A model generated the notes under the pieces. It was not told the origin of the DNA. It saw nothing but the letters and a program-made list of their open reading frames with translations, and searched no databases. A program made the position numbers and the translations under genes. Shown one piece after another: positions 24,331 through 36,000 of a stretch of DNA of 64,000 nucleotides. Origin of the DNA: Balanoglossus misakiensis. Lineage: Eukaryota > Hemichordata. Where the stretch lies: assembly GCA_040954595.2 (NCBI GenBank), contig CM082579.2:10230001-10294000 (forward strand), in the 5' to 3' direction. The number at the start of each line of letters is the position of its first letter. The stretch's first letter is position 1.

Positions 24331-26583
24331 ATGGTCGACTTCAGAAGATTAACTTTGGTCTTGTGGGCGCTGCTGCCATTGTTCGATCCTATAAAGAGCC
24401 AGCCAGAAGTGGTCGCGAATTCTGGTCCCATACGCGGCATAACCAACGATGTCCTCGGCGTCAATGTGAGCACTTTTCTTGGCATTCCTTACGCTAAACC
24501 ACCTGTTGGAAGTTTAAGATTCCGCGCCCCTGTGCCGATAGAGCCATGGGCTGACACTTTGAACGCGACCGAGTTTGGAACTATTTGTCCACAAAAGCCG
24601 ACAGTACTTGATAGATTTCAAGATGTTATAAGACACAGAAGGATGGGTGAAGATTGTTTGACACTCAATATCTACAAACCAGCTGATGTCGACAGTGTTG
24701 ATTTGGCAGTGATGGTTTTCATACACGGAGGCGGGTTTGTTAGCGGAACAACGATGTTGTATGATGGATCGACGCTAGCCGCACTTTACAACGTTGTTGT
24801 CATTACCGTGAATTACCGCCTAGCAGCTTTTGGTTTCCTCAGTACTATGGACAAATATGCGACCGGTAATTATGGCCTTTTAGACCAACAACTTGCCTTT
24901 CGATGGGTAAAGGACAACATTGCTGCTTTTGGCGGAGACCCTAACAAGATCACGTTATTCGGCCGTTCGGCTGGAGGTATGAGTGTTGGATTTCAGTTAT
25001 TGTCGCCAACAAATAATGGACTCTTTCAAAGAGGAATATCGCAAAGCGGCATTCCTTCGAGTTTGTACATGGCTGATAAACCAGTATATTGGGCGCGTCG
25101 ACTTGGGTCAGCTTTGAACTGTACCACCAGAGAGAACCATCGCCAATTAATATCCTGTCTCAAGTCTAAAACATGGCAAGAAATTGTTGATAACACTCCT
25201 GACGTTGAGAGTTCCGACGTATGGTTGAGGCAGTTTGCTCCCGTAGTGGATGGCCACTTTGTCGTAGCGAAACCAGAAATGGCGATGGTCTCAAATTCAA
25301 ATTTTTCAAACTACGACTACCTGCTAGGTTTCAACACCAACGAGGGGAAATTCATTTATAGGTTACAGCACTTTCACGCTTTTGTAAAAAGTCTAACTAT
25401 ATCGCCCGGCCTGACAGAAGACCAATTTCAGCAACTCATCAGAGATTGTGTGACTCCATATTACGAGGACGATTTCAATCTGATTCTCGATGCTATTTTC
25501 AATCGCTACACGGACTGGTCAGACCCATCCAGTGACCTCAACAGACTTCTCAACTACTTCAAATTTATGGGTGACCAACTATTCGTGTCGCCGACCATCG
25601 ATGCGGCACGCAAACATTCCCTGTTTACGAGGGGTGACTATGGCACATATCTTTACCAGCTTACACATGAAGCTGACGATCCCAATTACCCAGAGTGGTT
25701 AGAGGGCGCCCCTCACGGGGCCGAACTTCAATACGTCCTTGGAGGACCATTTCGTTCTCCATTGTCGTCCACGGATGAACAACGTGATTTTAGTAGCACG
25801 GTGATGAAATATTGGACTAATTTCGCCAAAACAGGGTGAGTAAAGGTCACATACAAAATCATCTTTCCCACAAAGTAACACTCTTGTAAAATGGCACCGA
25901 GAAACTATTGTGATAATAAGACACCTATCTTGCAATATTTTCTGTTGTGTACTGTGCTGTGCTGTATAGTTTTTTTTACTGTTTGTCTTTGCAACTGGCC
26001 ATGTAAATACTGTAAACTTTAGAAGGGAATGGGTCCGTTTAAAGCTAAGGAATGAGTCAGTTTGCTTTATATGATGTCAGTTCTTACGATATTCGATTTG
26101 CTTTTCAGAAACCCCAATGTCGGAGAGGAAGTAAACGTGTCGTGGCCTTTATACACCGTAGCAGATCAGAAGTACGTGGATTTAAACGACCAGGTGACCA
26201 TCGGGGAACGTCCCAGAGCCGAAGATGTTGCTTTCTGGTTGAACTACGTTCCAAGACTTGGAGCTGTCACGTGGCCTACTACCCCCGAGCCAGAGAAATG
26301 CATCTTTGGTGAAGATTTGGGGTTGTATCTAACCGACAGTGCTGTCACCAAACTACTCAAAGGTTTTATTGCTGCCATCATCCTTCTGTTGTTTATTCTG
26401 GCCATGGTGTCGGGCGCCCTCTATGGGTATATGTTGAAAGTAAGGTCTGCACGGCAAAACTATCAAAAACTGAAGGGGGTGACCGAACGCCTGGAAAAGG
26501 TCCAGTCTTCTGTCGACAGTACCACTTCTGACAGTGGTATTACCGATGATAAAAACGATCAAGGTGAAACTACAGAATTATAA
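24331..26583 (+). CDS. Membrane-anchored type-B carboxylesterase, copy 2 (2 exons)
   Basis: Exon 1 is 24331-25835 and exon 2 is 26109-26583, with the same phase-2 intron position as copy 1, giving 659 residues. Domains match copy 1: signal peptide, HGGGF oxyanion motif, Ser213, Glu338 in NEG, His462 in PHGAEL, one transmembrane helix and a short tail. Two changes touch the active site. The nucleophile elbow reads GRSAG instead of GESAG, and the conserved NYRLGAFGF reads NYRLAAFGF. The frame is intact and the triad residues remain, so it is not an obvious pseudogene. Activity or specificity could be altered, as the residue before the serine is Glu in most of the family. It is transcribed away from copy 1. 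Confidence 0.9.
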
Positions 26584-26933
26584 GAAACATGTCGTGGTTT
26601 CAATATAAACACATTTAGAAATGCCGTTGTTCTTGATGTCAAAGTGACGTTATCATTTCAATGCATGAACTAGCGCATTGCATATATACTTAGTACCGGG
26701 ATATTTCTAACCCCTTCCCGAAACGCCTAACAAATTTAACTTGGTTGCATCATCTTACTTTTCGCACTTGCTTGTATGCATATTGTACAAAAACGAATAT
26801 ATTCACACCATGAAGTACTTCGCGATTTTTGCAGCTAAAGTTAGATAGTCCATTTTTAACTAGCGTGTTGTCCCGTTGGCCATACCCACAATCCTGGTAA
26901 AATTGTCGACAGTGAGATCCTAGTGTGAGTGGG

Positions 26934-26939
26934 AATAAA
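26934..26939 (+). promoter_or_regulatory. Possible polyadenylation signal, esterase copy 2
   Basis: An AATAAA lies about 350 bp past the stop codon within GTGGGAATAAAA, conserved with the mirrored copy at 19446. Confidence 0.35.
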
Positions 26940-27527
26940 AATTAACTCCGCATATTTAAAATTAATATCAAAAATTAAAAAAAATTAGGCGTTTGAATAA
27001 TTTTACACAATTTACTAGCTCCATGAACTGTTTTTCTCAACGCATGATATTTATGTGCACTTTGATATTTTTTGTCAATTCATTTAGGTATTCATTTTGA
27101 ATATCAGTAAATGGCTTGATTTTTCATTAACATTTCTCGTATACGTTAGACAATAATGATTTATTTCTTCATCTTCGATTTTGCAAATTAATATCGATGT
27201 GTATACAGTTTCTTGTTGTCAGGAAGACGTCTGGAAAATCATGGATTTCACATCAATAAGAACTACGACCGCAATTTTGTTCGATATACTAGCATTGTTC
27301 TATAATTTTTGTTCTACAACACGTGGCATTAAAAAAAATCGTATTCGTGGTCTTAGAATACACACACCTTTATACTTACATTTAATCCAATGAAATATTT
27401 CTTTGTTTGACGAGAAGTCCTCTGAGCCTCTCTGAAAACCACGAGTATACGATGACGTTAAACAACGAAATACACTATGGGATTATATATGTATCACATG
27501 AACAGTCTTCTTATTTTTCGTTAGATG

Positions 27528-27748
<221 letters not shown>

Positions 27749-27840
27749 CGTGACAGCCGCAACCATCCATTATCGTTTATCAAAATTACCACCTGAAAAG
27801 ATCCTTGGTATTGCCTGCGCGAAATTTTAGCCTATCCACT

Positions 27841-27940
27841 TATTTTACGCGTTATGGCCGTAGACGAACGATGGTTGAATTTCTACTGCTACAAACCCGA
27901 ATCCTACACCATTGAACACATAGCCCGACTTGGCCAATTT
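27841..27940 (-). pseudogene. Partial 5S rRNA-like copy with 5' flank
   Basis: On the minus strand this reads through a flank also found upstream of the 28126-28244 copy, then GTCTACGGCCATAACGCG, a damaged version of the first 18 or so bases of 5S rRNA. The remainder of the gene is missing. The shared flank suggests remnants of a 5S repeat unit or a 5S-derived retroelement, not two chance matches. Confidence 0.6.
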
Positions 27941-28125
27941 TTGTGTGTGACCGATCGACCTTCCATAGCTTATAAGGCAAGTGGGATGAAAAAAATGTGG
28001 TTTGTTTTGTTCTGCAAAAAGTGGTTTTGGAATTCAGACACTTGCAGAAAAAGGAAGAAACGGATATTTGCGACAAAAATATTACCCATCAGGCAACTCT
28101 TTAATGTAAAAGTTGAAAAAAATTA

Positions 28126-28244
28126 ACCCTACATGAAATAGTATTCGCAGGCGGTCTCCCATCCAAGTAGTAACTACGCCCAACACAGGTTTACTTCGGT
28201 GATCAGACGAGAACCGGCTTATTCTACGTGGTATGGCCGTAGGC
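28126..28244 (-). pseudogene. 5S rRNA-like gene, probably decayed
   Basis: Read on the minus strand it starts GCCTACGGCCATACCACG and continues with close matches to animal 5S rRNA, including CCGGTTCTCGTCTGATCACC, GTTACTACTTGGATGGGAGA and CCGCCTG. It ends about 119 nt later in TGTAGGG and is followed by a T-run suited to Pol III termination. Substitutions in the middle (GAATAAGCC for the usual GAATGCACC, GTGTTGGGCGTAG for GCGTCGGGCC-like) suggest a pseudogene or a 5S-derived SINE. A functional variant cannot be excluded. Confidence 0.7.
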
Positions 28245-28799
28245 GAAGGACGGTTTAATTTTTACTGCTGTAAACCCAAATCGTACACCATAGAAAACAG
28301 AGCCCGACCTGGCCAATAAACGATGCGTTACGTTTGATATCAACATACTATCGGTCATCAGTTTGTAAAATTAACTTCAAGTTGGCCTGCGGCCTCGTGC
28401 AATAACCTATACATACTTCTTCATCCGGGCATTTGTTAAGTGGTCAATGACATCAAGCACAGCAATCGATGAGATCATTCGAAATTAAAATCGGCGCGTC
28501 TCCGCAGTTTTTGCTTGTAGTTTAGGAGTTGTTTTTTCGAACTTTGTTCTCGTTAGAATACCAGACAATATATGTTGTCTGCTGATCAGTCTTGGAGACG
28601 CCATTTGTAATCCTGGCTCACAAGGTTCATAAACATGCAAGGCCAATTCATGAAGGACTTGCTAAAAATTACTCACGGAAAATATTGTCAAAGTCTGGCA
28701 GAATGGAATATTTCATTTGCTTTGTGTGTGCCACAGAGAATGTAACGCAAATAATTCTCACGTAAGAAGTTCGAGTAAATGTTAGTACTTAGCGATTAC
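28245..28799. other. Stretch with no recognised feature
   Basis: Apart from the 5S-associated flank up to about 28320, I see no gene, repeat boundary or RNA in this stretch. Confidence 0.4.
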
Positions 28800-30320
28800 C
28801 AGCTGCATTACTAATCAAACACTGACGGGGAACATAAAATCCCAAAATATGTTGACCAAGCTGGTCGAGAGATGTCATGGGAATTTCCCGTGTTTACCCT
28901 TGGCACACATCCAGCCGTTTTCTCGGTAAGCCCACGACAGTAAGAACAGAAAGGCATTTATTCAGGTATGATTATTTACTTTCAAGAATACTTGGCTCAG
29001 TGTGTTCAGGTGAAAGTTTTTAATCAAGAACCAGCGTCAGGTTTTACTGTACAATAAAGGAGAGTAGTTCATTTTAAAACTTAAGTTTTATCTCTGACTT
29101 AATGCTTAAGGATGACGCTTGAGACAAGATATGCCGTTGAAAGTAATGGGGGGTGTAGGTATGACAAGCCCCTCCTACCTCATGATTAAACTCTCCGACT
29201 TAGAGAACCATCATGAGGTAGGGGCGTGGCACCCAAGTATACCCGCCGAGCGCAGATGCCCCACAAGCGGCGTCATGGCAACCAAGACTTCAATGGAGGG
29301 AGACATTGTCGATATGACTCGCTTCATGTTGTAGGTCGCTGCTATTCGAGTGGGACATCGTTGTTATCTAAGTTGAGTGATCCCTCCACGATGCATAATA
29401 AGCTAGCACTCATATGAATTAATGAGTAACCTCCCGCTAATAATCCGTTATACATTTTCATCATCAACCATCACTTGTTTATGTTGTTCCGAGCGGTTAG
29501 TGCGTCAACATATGACCTCATCACCTAAGACACGCGTGTTACGTGCTTATCCGGATGTACCCATATGTGCATAATTGTTAACTTTAAAAAATAATAATGG
29601 GCTCTCATAGATTGGCGGGATAAGTGGTAGCTGATGCTATCCGACAGGTTTTAACAGATTACGCATTCACGGGTTAATTATAAAAACATGATCGTTACAA
29701 ATAATATGGTACCGTGGCGCAAGTATCAATGATTCTAAAAATGTGTGGACGTCTGATGAGTCCAATGACATGAAGTAATCACATGTACACTACTAAAATT
29801 GTCTATAGAACAGAAACTTCTATATGAAAACGAGAATGATTGTTTTGTGTACCGGATTTTAATTCAATAATACCTTTGTAGTCGTTCTTGTTCTAAATCC
29901 TGACGCCAAACGTTTGAACACTTCGACGCTAACTTGAGGTCCTCGACCTTATTAGACTTGCCTCTAGTTACTGAGGTGTGCCGCAAGGCTCATAAGGCTC
30001 ACCATTTTTCAGTAGAGTCGTCACGGTAACGTCTTTTAAAACTGATTTCGACCACAAAATCTCGTAAATTGTGTCACAAATTGCATCACCTTTGCCCACT
30101 TCAAACGTCACTTAATACCGAATGATAACAGACTTCAGAGGTGACGTCATCGAACCCAGTCTTCTCATTTGAATTTTGTGTTCTTGCTCTTATTTTGTTG
30201 TGATAATTGGATATGAAAATTTCGCCATGTACTGATGTGAGAATACAAAAGTATGATAACTGTATTATTTTTTTAGTCTTTGGCCATAAAAAAGCAACAG
30301 GTATTCGTAACTGCACCTGT
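28800..30320. repeat. Segmental duplication, upstream copy
   Basis: This corresponds to 31405-32830 in the same order: the CTTGGCACACATCCAG/TTTTCTCGGTAAGCC block, the GGTTAGTGCGTCAACAT block, the AACAGAAACTTCTA block and the GATGACGTCATCGAA/AAAGCAACAGGTAT block. Divergence is substantial. This copy ends before any counterpart of the TATA box or first exon. It also contains a hairpin (29168-29225) not seen in the other copy. Confidence 0.75.
29168..29225. repeat. Imperfect hairpin
   Basis: CCTACCTCATGATT pairs with AACCATCATGAGGTAGG-type sequence across about 22 nt. It lies in a segment absent from the other duplication copy. Confidence 0.7.
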
Positions 30321-31143
30321 TCTGTAGCATCTGGCTAGCTTTTCATTCTTTTTTGTTTGGTTTTGTGTATCAACTACAGTTTCTTGTTCTTATCGGAACA
30401 GTGTCCGAAAATGCATGAACAATATTGCTTATGGTGTTATTGACAAACATCGACCAAAGACAAAAAACTTCATATATGGAAGATAAAAATATATGCGCAC
30501 TTATTCCTGAAAACAAAACACCACGGAGGAAGTAAATGCTCGAAAAAGTCAAAAGTACGGTAAAGAAAGTGGGTTTTAAGTATTACCATGAACTCTAGGG
30601 TCAACTAGACAATATGCAAACATATACACATGATTGAAATGTTCGTGCGTATTGTGGAAACAATTCATTCCTTTAGAGTCAAGATCTTGTTGGTTACTGT
30701 CAGAAATGTGCTGTCACAATACATGGTAACCTGGCTCAATTCCAAAATAAGACAGCGACACTTTTACCCAAAAACGCCACTGCAGAGTAGACCTGTAATC
30801 AACTTTACTTTAAAGGCCGACGATCGTCATATGCACATATGCACCAGAGACTCTGGTTACGAAAATTGTATACAGTCAATGCCATAAGGCAGTTTGCTGT
30901 CCTAACCTCAGACAAGATGGCGCTGACCATGAGATCGGGAAAGTCTACTTATACGGTGTGCATGAAATATGGAAAGAAGCAAAGGCAGTCCAGTGTTTGA
31001 ATGCATCAAGCGCAAAATTTGCAGAACATTTGGATTGGACGTAATGGTTGTACACACAAAATTACGCACATGCGCATAAGACGTCAACCTTTAATGCCGT
31101 GTTTGTAACAGTGCACGTCAGTCTTTGCTTATATATTTTCATA
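30321..31143. other. Stretch with no recognised feature
   Basis: This lies between the two copies of the segmental duplication, before the family-A MITE. Open frames at 30370-30887 have no recognisable domains. Confidence 0.4.
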
Positions 31144-31337
31144 TTAAAGGTATACGGTCACCTAAGCAAATTTAACTACAGTTACCATGGCAAATTGAGA
31201 TCTAAGCCAATCACAGATTTTCAGTGGGTGGCACACGCGAAAAAAAGAGCGCCACCATATGTTCTTTAGAACACTCAAATACACCATTTCAGCCGTATAT
31301 GGGCGTACTCAAATTGGAGGGGACTGTATACCTTTAA
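31144..31337. mobile_element. TTAA-flanked MITE, family A (copy 3, inverted)
   Basis: TTAA plus AGGTATACGGTCACC at the left and GACTGTATACCT plus TTAA at the right bound a 194-bp element. Its interior matches the reverse complement of 1126-1307, including the CCATGG-containing centre and the TTTCAGTGGGTGGCAC block. This is an independent insertion between the two copies of the segmental duplication upstream of the sushi gene. Confidence 0.75.
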
Positions 31338-31404
31338 TGTAAAGTCTGCATTCACAATGCAATGGCGAGCTATTAAATGGCTCTCGCACAATTGACATTG
31401 TTGT

Positions 31405-32830
31405 TTTGGAGAACAAATCCCCATATATGTTGATCAAGTTGGTCACATGATGTCATGGGATTTTCCCTTGTTCACCCTTGGCACACATCCAGTCGTTTTC
31501 TCGGTAAGCCTCCTCTATAACCCACGACAATAGGAATACAAACAAAGGCATTATCGATTTTTGTATTATTATTAACTTTCAAGAATACTTGGCTGAATGC
31601 CTTCACCCGAATAACAGGTGAAAGTTTTAAATCAAGAAACCAGCGTCACTAGATTTTACTGCTGGGTGTCGCGTAGTAGTGCGCTCGTAAAGTTCGACAA
31701 TTAAATGAGGAAGAACACCTAAAAACTCAAGTCTTTATCTCTGACAACCCTGCAATGTTTTATCGTTGCTATGCCAACCCAACGTACTCTACAATGCCAG
31801 AAGCATCGAATCACAGTGGAATGCGTTATGCCAGTACAAAACAGGGAACACTAGTATTTTCTTTTTGTCTCAAAAGTTATGACATTTGCCGATCAAAGAA
31901 GCTTACACACATCAAAATTCCGCTGCAGGCCTAGGGTGGATACACATTTTTATCATCAACCATCTCTTGTTTTTGTTGTTTTGAGTGGTTAGTGCGTCAA
32001 CATAAGACCTCATCACCTTTGACACGCGCGTTACGTGCCCATCTGTATAGTTATGTACATAATGGCAAACTTGTCAAATTACTGTGTTCTCATTGATCAG
32101 CGAGATATGTTGTTGATGTTGTTTAACAGGTTTAACAGCTTACGCATTCTCGGCTCAATTACCTTATAAACACCCGTTCGCGACAAATAATCAGCTACCA
32201 TGGCGAGTATCGTTAATACGCAAAATGCGTTCACTTTGGATTGGACGACTCCAATGACTTTGAATAATTATTTGTAAGCTGAAGTTTTCTAAAGAACAGA
32301 AACTTCTAATGTAAACGAGAACGATTTTTCTCTAAAATTAAGTTACGGCCTGTCCATTTTATTGCTTGTTTTTCTTAATGCTGACGCCAGAACTCTGAAC
32401 ATTTCGACGCTAACTCGTAGTCCTTGAGCTTATTGGACTTGCCTCTAGTTACTGAGATATGTCTCAAGGCTGACAAGTCTCAATGTTTTTCAGTAGCCGT
32501 AACGATTTTATATTAAGTTTTACCACATAATCTTGTAGATAGCGTCACAAATTGCATCGCATTTGCCCACGTCATTCAACACCGAATGAAAACAGACTGT
32601 TCAGGCAATGGTGTAATGTCCGCACGTTCAGCTCCGTTTTTAGAGATGACGTCATCGAAACCCTTCTGGTTATTTGAATTTTGTTTTCTCTCTATACACC
32701 GCTGAATTTGTTGTGATACTTGGATATGAACATTTCGTCACGTGTCGGTGTCAGAATACAGAAAAAAAACAATACCGTTAATCATGTTTGATTTAGTGTT
32801 TTGTCATAAAAAGCAACAGGTATACGTGCG
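31405..32830. repeat. Segmental duplication, promoter-proximal copy
   Basis: This is the diverged tandem partner of 28800-30320, ending about 75 bp before the predicted TATA box of the sushi/HYR gene. Shared blocks such as GATGACGTCATCGAA include a CRE-like palindrome (TGACGTCA) kept in both copies. Confidence 0.75.
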
Positions 32831-32904
32831 GAAATACAAATTCGGTATAGGTAGAGTACTTCCCCTTTTGGTCATTGGTCAAAGTAATGTGAAGCGCATC
32901 CGCG

Positions 32905-32940
32905 TATATAAATTACTCAACTCACTTTCACGACTTCAGT
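32905..32940 (+). promoter_or_regulatory. Core promoter of the sushi/HYR gene: TATA box and initiator
   Basis: TATATAAA at 32905-32912 is followed 33 bp downstream (first T to A) by TTCAGTT, a good initiator with the A at 32938. This would give a 5' UTR of about 93 nt before the ATG at 33031. Spacing and motifs are as expected for a TATA promoter; no transcript evidence is available. Confidence 0.65.
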
Positions 32941-33030
32941 TCCTGCAAGCGACGGCACCTGCGAGGAGCACCTGTACACAGCTCCTGCTCACGGTTTCAT
33001 CTAAATTTCTACAGCCACTTTCATTTCAAC

Positions 33031-33094
33031 ATGAACACTAAATTGCTGGTGGCCCTGTTTTTGCTGTGTCTCATCGTCGGTACGCTGGCTTGCC
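33031..33094 (+). CDS. Exon 1: signal peptide
   Basis: MNTKLLVALFLLCLIVGTLAC is a standard signal peptide: a Lys, a long Leu/Val/Ile core, then a small-residue cleavage region. The donor is GTGAGT and the exon ends in phase 1. The ATG is the first after the predicted transcription start. Confidence 0.85.
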
Positions 33095-36000
33095 GTGAGT
33101 TAACATTTTAATTTTTATCATCTTTTCCATAAATTAATTGATACAATGCAATGATCATTTAGTAATAGATGTATGTTATAATTTAATTGTTGCGTTGACA
33201 ACATATAATCAAAAGTACAAGGACAAGCTTGTTGTGTTAAAAACGAAGGTAGGTGACCTATGATAAGCTGATAAGCTCTACGGGGTCCACGGGTTAATTT
33301 TGTGTTTTAAAAACGACCAATTTCGCTAAGAAAATTTTATTCCAACGCGCCTGATGCTATTTGTGAAGGGATGGCGCAGACAGACGTTCCGCTCACTTAA
33401 AGATTTATCAGTATTGACTTTAGCCTGTTTTTTTCTGCCTATGTTTTCGTTCTGTGTATCTACTAGTTTCATGTTGATTTATGATAAAATAATCGGCAGT
33501 AAGCCTATCATCACATCCCAGGTGTGTGCAATCGGTATGGCTATTCACGAAAAATCAAATTTAAGTCCTAATTTTAGTCCACATCTAAACAATAGCATTG
33601 TTAAATGCATATGGGCTTACGGGGGTTTGATGATGTTGCAAAAGTGAATTTTGATTTTATGCCTCTGTTGATACTTTTTTCACTATTTTGAATGATGAAA
33701 CTTCAAAAGTTGCACTCCAGTCGTGTTAGTTCGTATGATCGGCATTGCTTAAACAATGTGTTCGTGGACTGCATGCGCAACAAACACCCATGAAATATCG
33801 GGACAAGTGTGAATTTACCCAATTTCGTTTCTAAAGATTCAGCGGTCGCCCCTGACAACTGTTGTTGTCAGTTGCGCAATGCCGAACACAACAAGGCCAG
33901 CGGCACACGTTAGAGTAAACACCCGTAACGGGGGTTAATAGGAATGCCATTTTTCATCGTTAACAAATAGAATACTTTGACACGCGCGTGGCATGTACGG
34001 CAGAAGACATATTTCATTTCTGGTGAACTGCGCAGTCAACAATATAACACCAAAACACAATACACAAATCTCCAACAGTAAGGTTATAACGATTTGCGTA
34101 AGCGATGTTAATCACGTTTCAACTGTCAACGGCAAAATAGTTGAAATATTAGATTGAAGGTAGGTCGAAGGATATGAAAATATTATTGCATATGTTCCAC
34201 AGTTTAGCGAAATTCTCGGCCTGGTTAATAGCAGCGGATTAATACTATAGGCAAAACACTTGTGATCCGCCCCAAGTTACTTGGTCACGTTTCATTGGTT
34301 AAAATCCATCAGCGCTATTGATATGCAAATTTATAACAGGGTCACACACTTTCATTCATCGTCGAGTCAAACACAACACGAATACATGTAAATAAAGTTC
34401 GATAAACAATTTAATGCGAAGCTAAACTGAACAATAAATAACAACAAGTAATAAACGAACATTCCAAACTTATCAAATGGGCATTACATTTCGCCGAAAT
34501 GAGCGAAACTACAGCTGAGTCATCGGAGTCAGGGAAAATAATACGTCGACGTTTAGGGATGGGTGACTTGTTGACATTAAAGCTAAAATTGAAAGTTCCG
34601 CCAAAAATCTGAGCATTGGCAAACATACCGTGCACTTGAGGGGTGTTATTTAAAGCACTCATGTTGTTTGTAAGGACTGAAACATTAGATTGACTCGATA
34701 CAATATTATTGGTATCGGTTGACGTCTTGTCGGCGGTGGTTTTGTCAACATCGGTGGCACTTGAAGACGGTCGCGGATCGAAACTTTTCTTTGCGAAGCT
34801 CAGGATCTCGCTCATCTGTCGCTGTTGGAATTGATTGGCCACTGCGTATCTATTTAGGCTTGATACATTCTTATGACCACTCAGTTGTGCTGTTGTATTT
34901 GGTGGGACTCCAGCGTCGAGGAGGCGTTGAACACAGGCCTTTCTAGCGCTGTGGTTACTTAACTTTCCGGTCAGTCCCGCTGCTTTCGACATCGTTTTCA
35001 TCAGGGATCGGAGTTTATTTATGCCCATTAGTTGATTGTGTCACAGGAAGCTGTGATATTTCTATGTCGGAGAATTATAGTGAGGTCATTGGTTATCCCG
35101 CAGAACGAGCACGAAGTGCGAGAAGGTTTGACATGACTTTCGGACAGAGTTCAATAAAACGTAACGAAATCAAAAAATCAAACTTGAGCGACCAAATACA
35201 TACCCAGAACGATAAAATATTCTACTGTGCATTTAATCGCCACCTTCATTAGGTTCCTTATCAGCACTAGCGTGAGTATTTCCCCAAAACTAACAACTGG
35301 GACAAAATGTACAAATGCTACACAGATCGCCGCCATTAACGTGAATGCGTAAACGCTTACGCATGCGCAGTATGATGACATGGTAGTTCAAGATGGAGGC
35401 GATCTGTGTAGCATTTGTACATTTTTGTCCCAGTTGTTAGTTTTGGGGAAATATTCACGCTAGTGCTGATAAGGAACCTAATGAAGGTGGCGATTAAATG
35501 CACAGTAGAATATTTTATCTTTCTGGGTATGTATTAGGTCGCTCAAGTTTGATTTTTTTGATTTCGTTACGTTTTATTGAACTCTGTCCGAAAGTCATGT
35601 CAAACCTTCTCGCACTTCGTGCTCGTTCTGCGGGATAACCAATGACCTCACTATAATTCTCCGACATATAAATATCACAGCTACCTGTGGATTGTGTAGG
35701 AAATTGGGGATCTTATTTTATGTTAGTTGCTCATTCGCATATGAGCTTGCAAAAATACCAGAATTATTATTGCACGGGCCGCTTGGAATACTGTAGTACA
35801 TATGCAAATGTCAATAATCTATATTATTATACACCTACTGCTGTAACCTATTGAGTTCCGTAATACATGTACAATAATTCGCGGTACAATGAGTTTGCGG
35901 AGTCTAATAACACCAGGGTTATTGGACGCATTGTGACTTTGACCTCACAGGACTGGTGTTCAATGTGAACAATGATGATATTAACCCTACTCTGACAAAA

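Larger units (their letters stand above)
19320..27095. repeat. Large inverted duplication carrying the esterase pair
   Basis: The left arm (about 19320-22830) and right arm (about 24285-27095) are inverted copies. The match covers 5' UTR, both exons, the intron position, 3' sequence and at least 500 bp beyond the stop codons (for example TGAAGTACTTCGCG and TCTCAACGCAT on opposite strands). The central spacer of about 1.4 kb is not duplicated. The left arm alone carries a family-B MITE (19619-19979), so that insertion came after the duplication or was lost from the right arm. Confidence 0.85.

Noticed and set aside
29749-29775. CTGATGAGTCC resembling a hammerhead ribozyme core
   Set aside because: The GAAA box and a proper stem II are missing (GTC-CAAT-GAC, then ATGAAG), and the duplicated partner near 32240 does not keep the motif.
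33354-33647. 97-codon frame in intron 1
   Set aside because: No domain or splice signals in agreement with the sushi gene phase, and a hydrophobic start alone is not enough.
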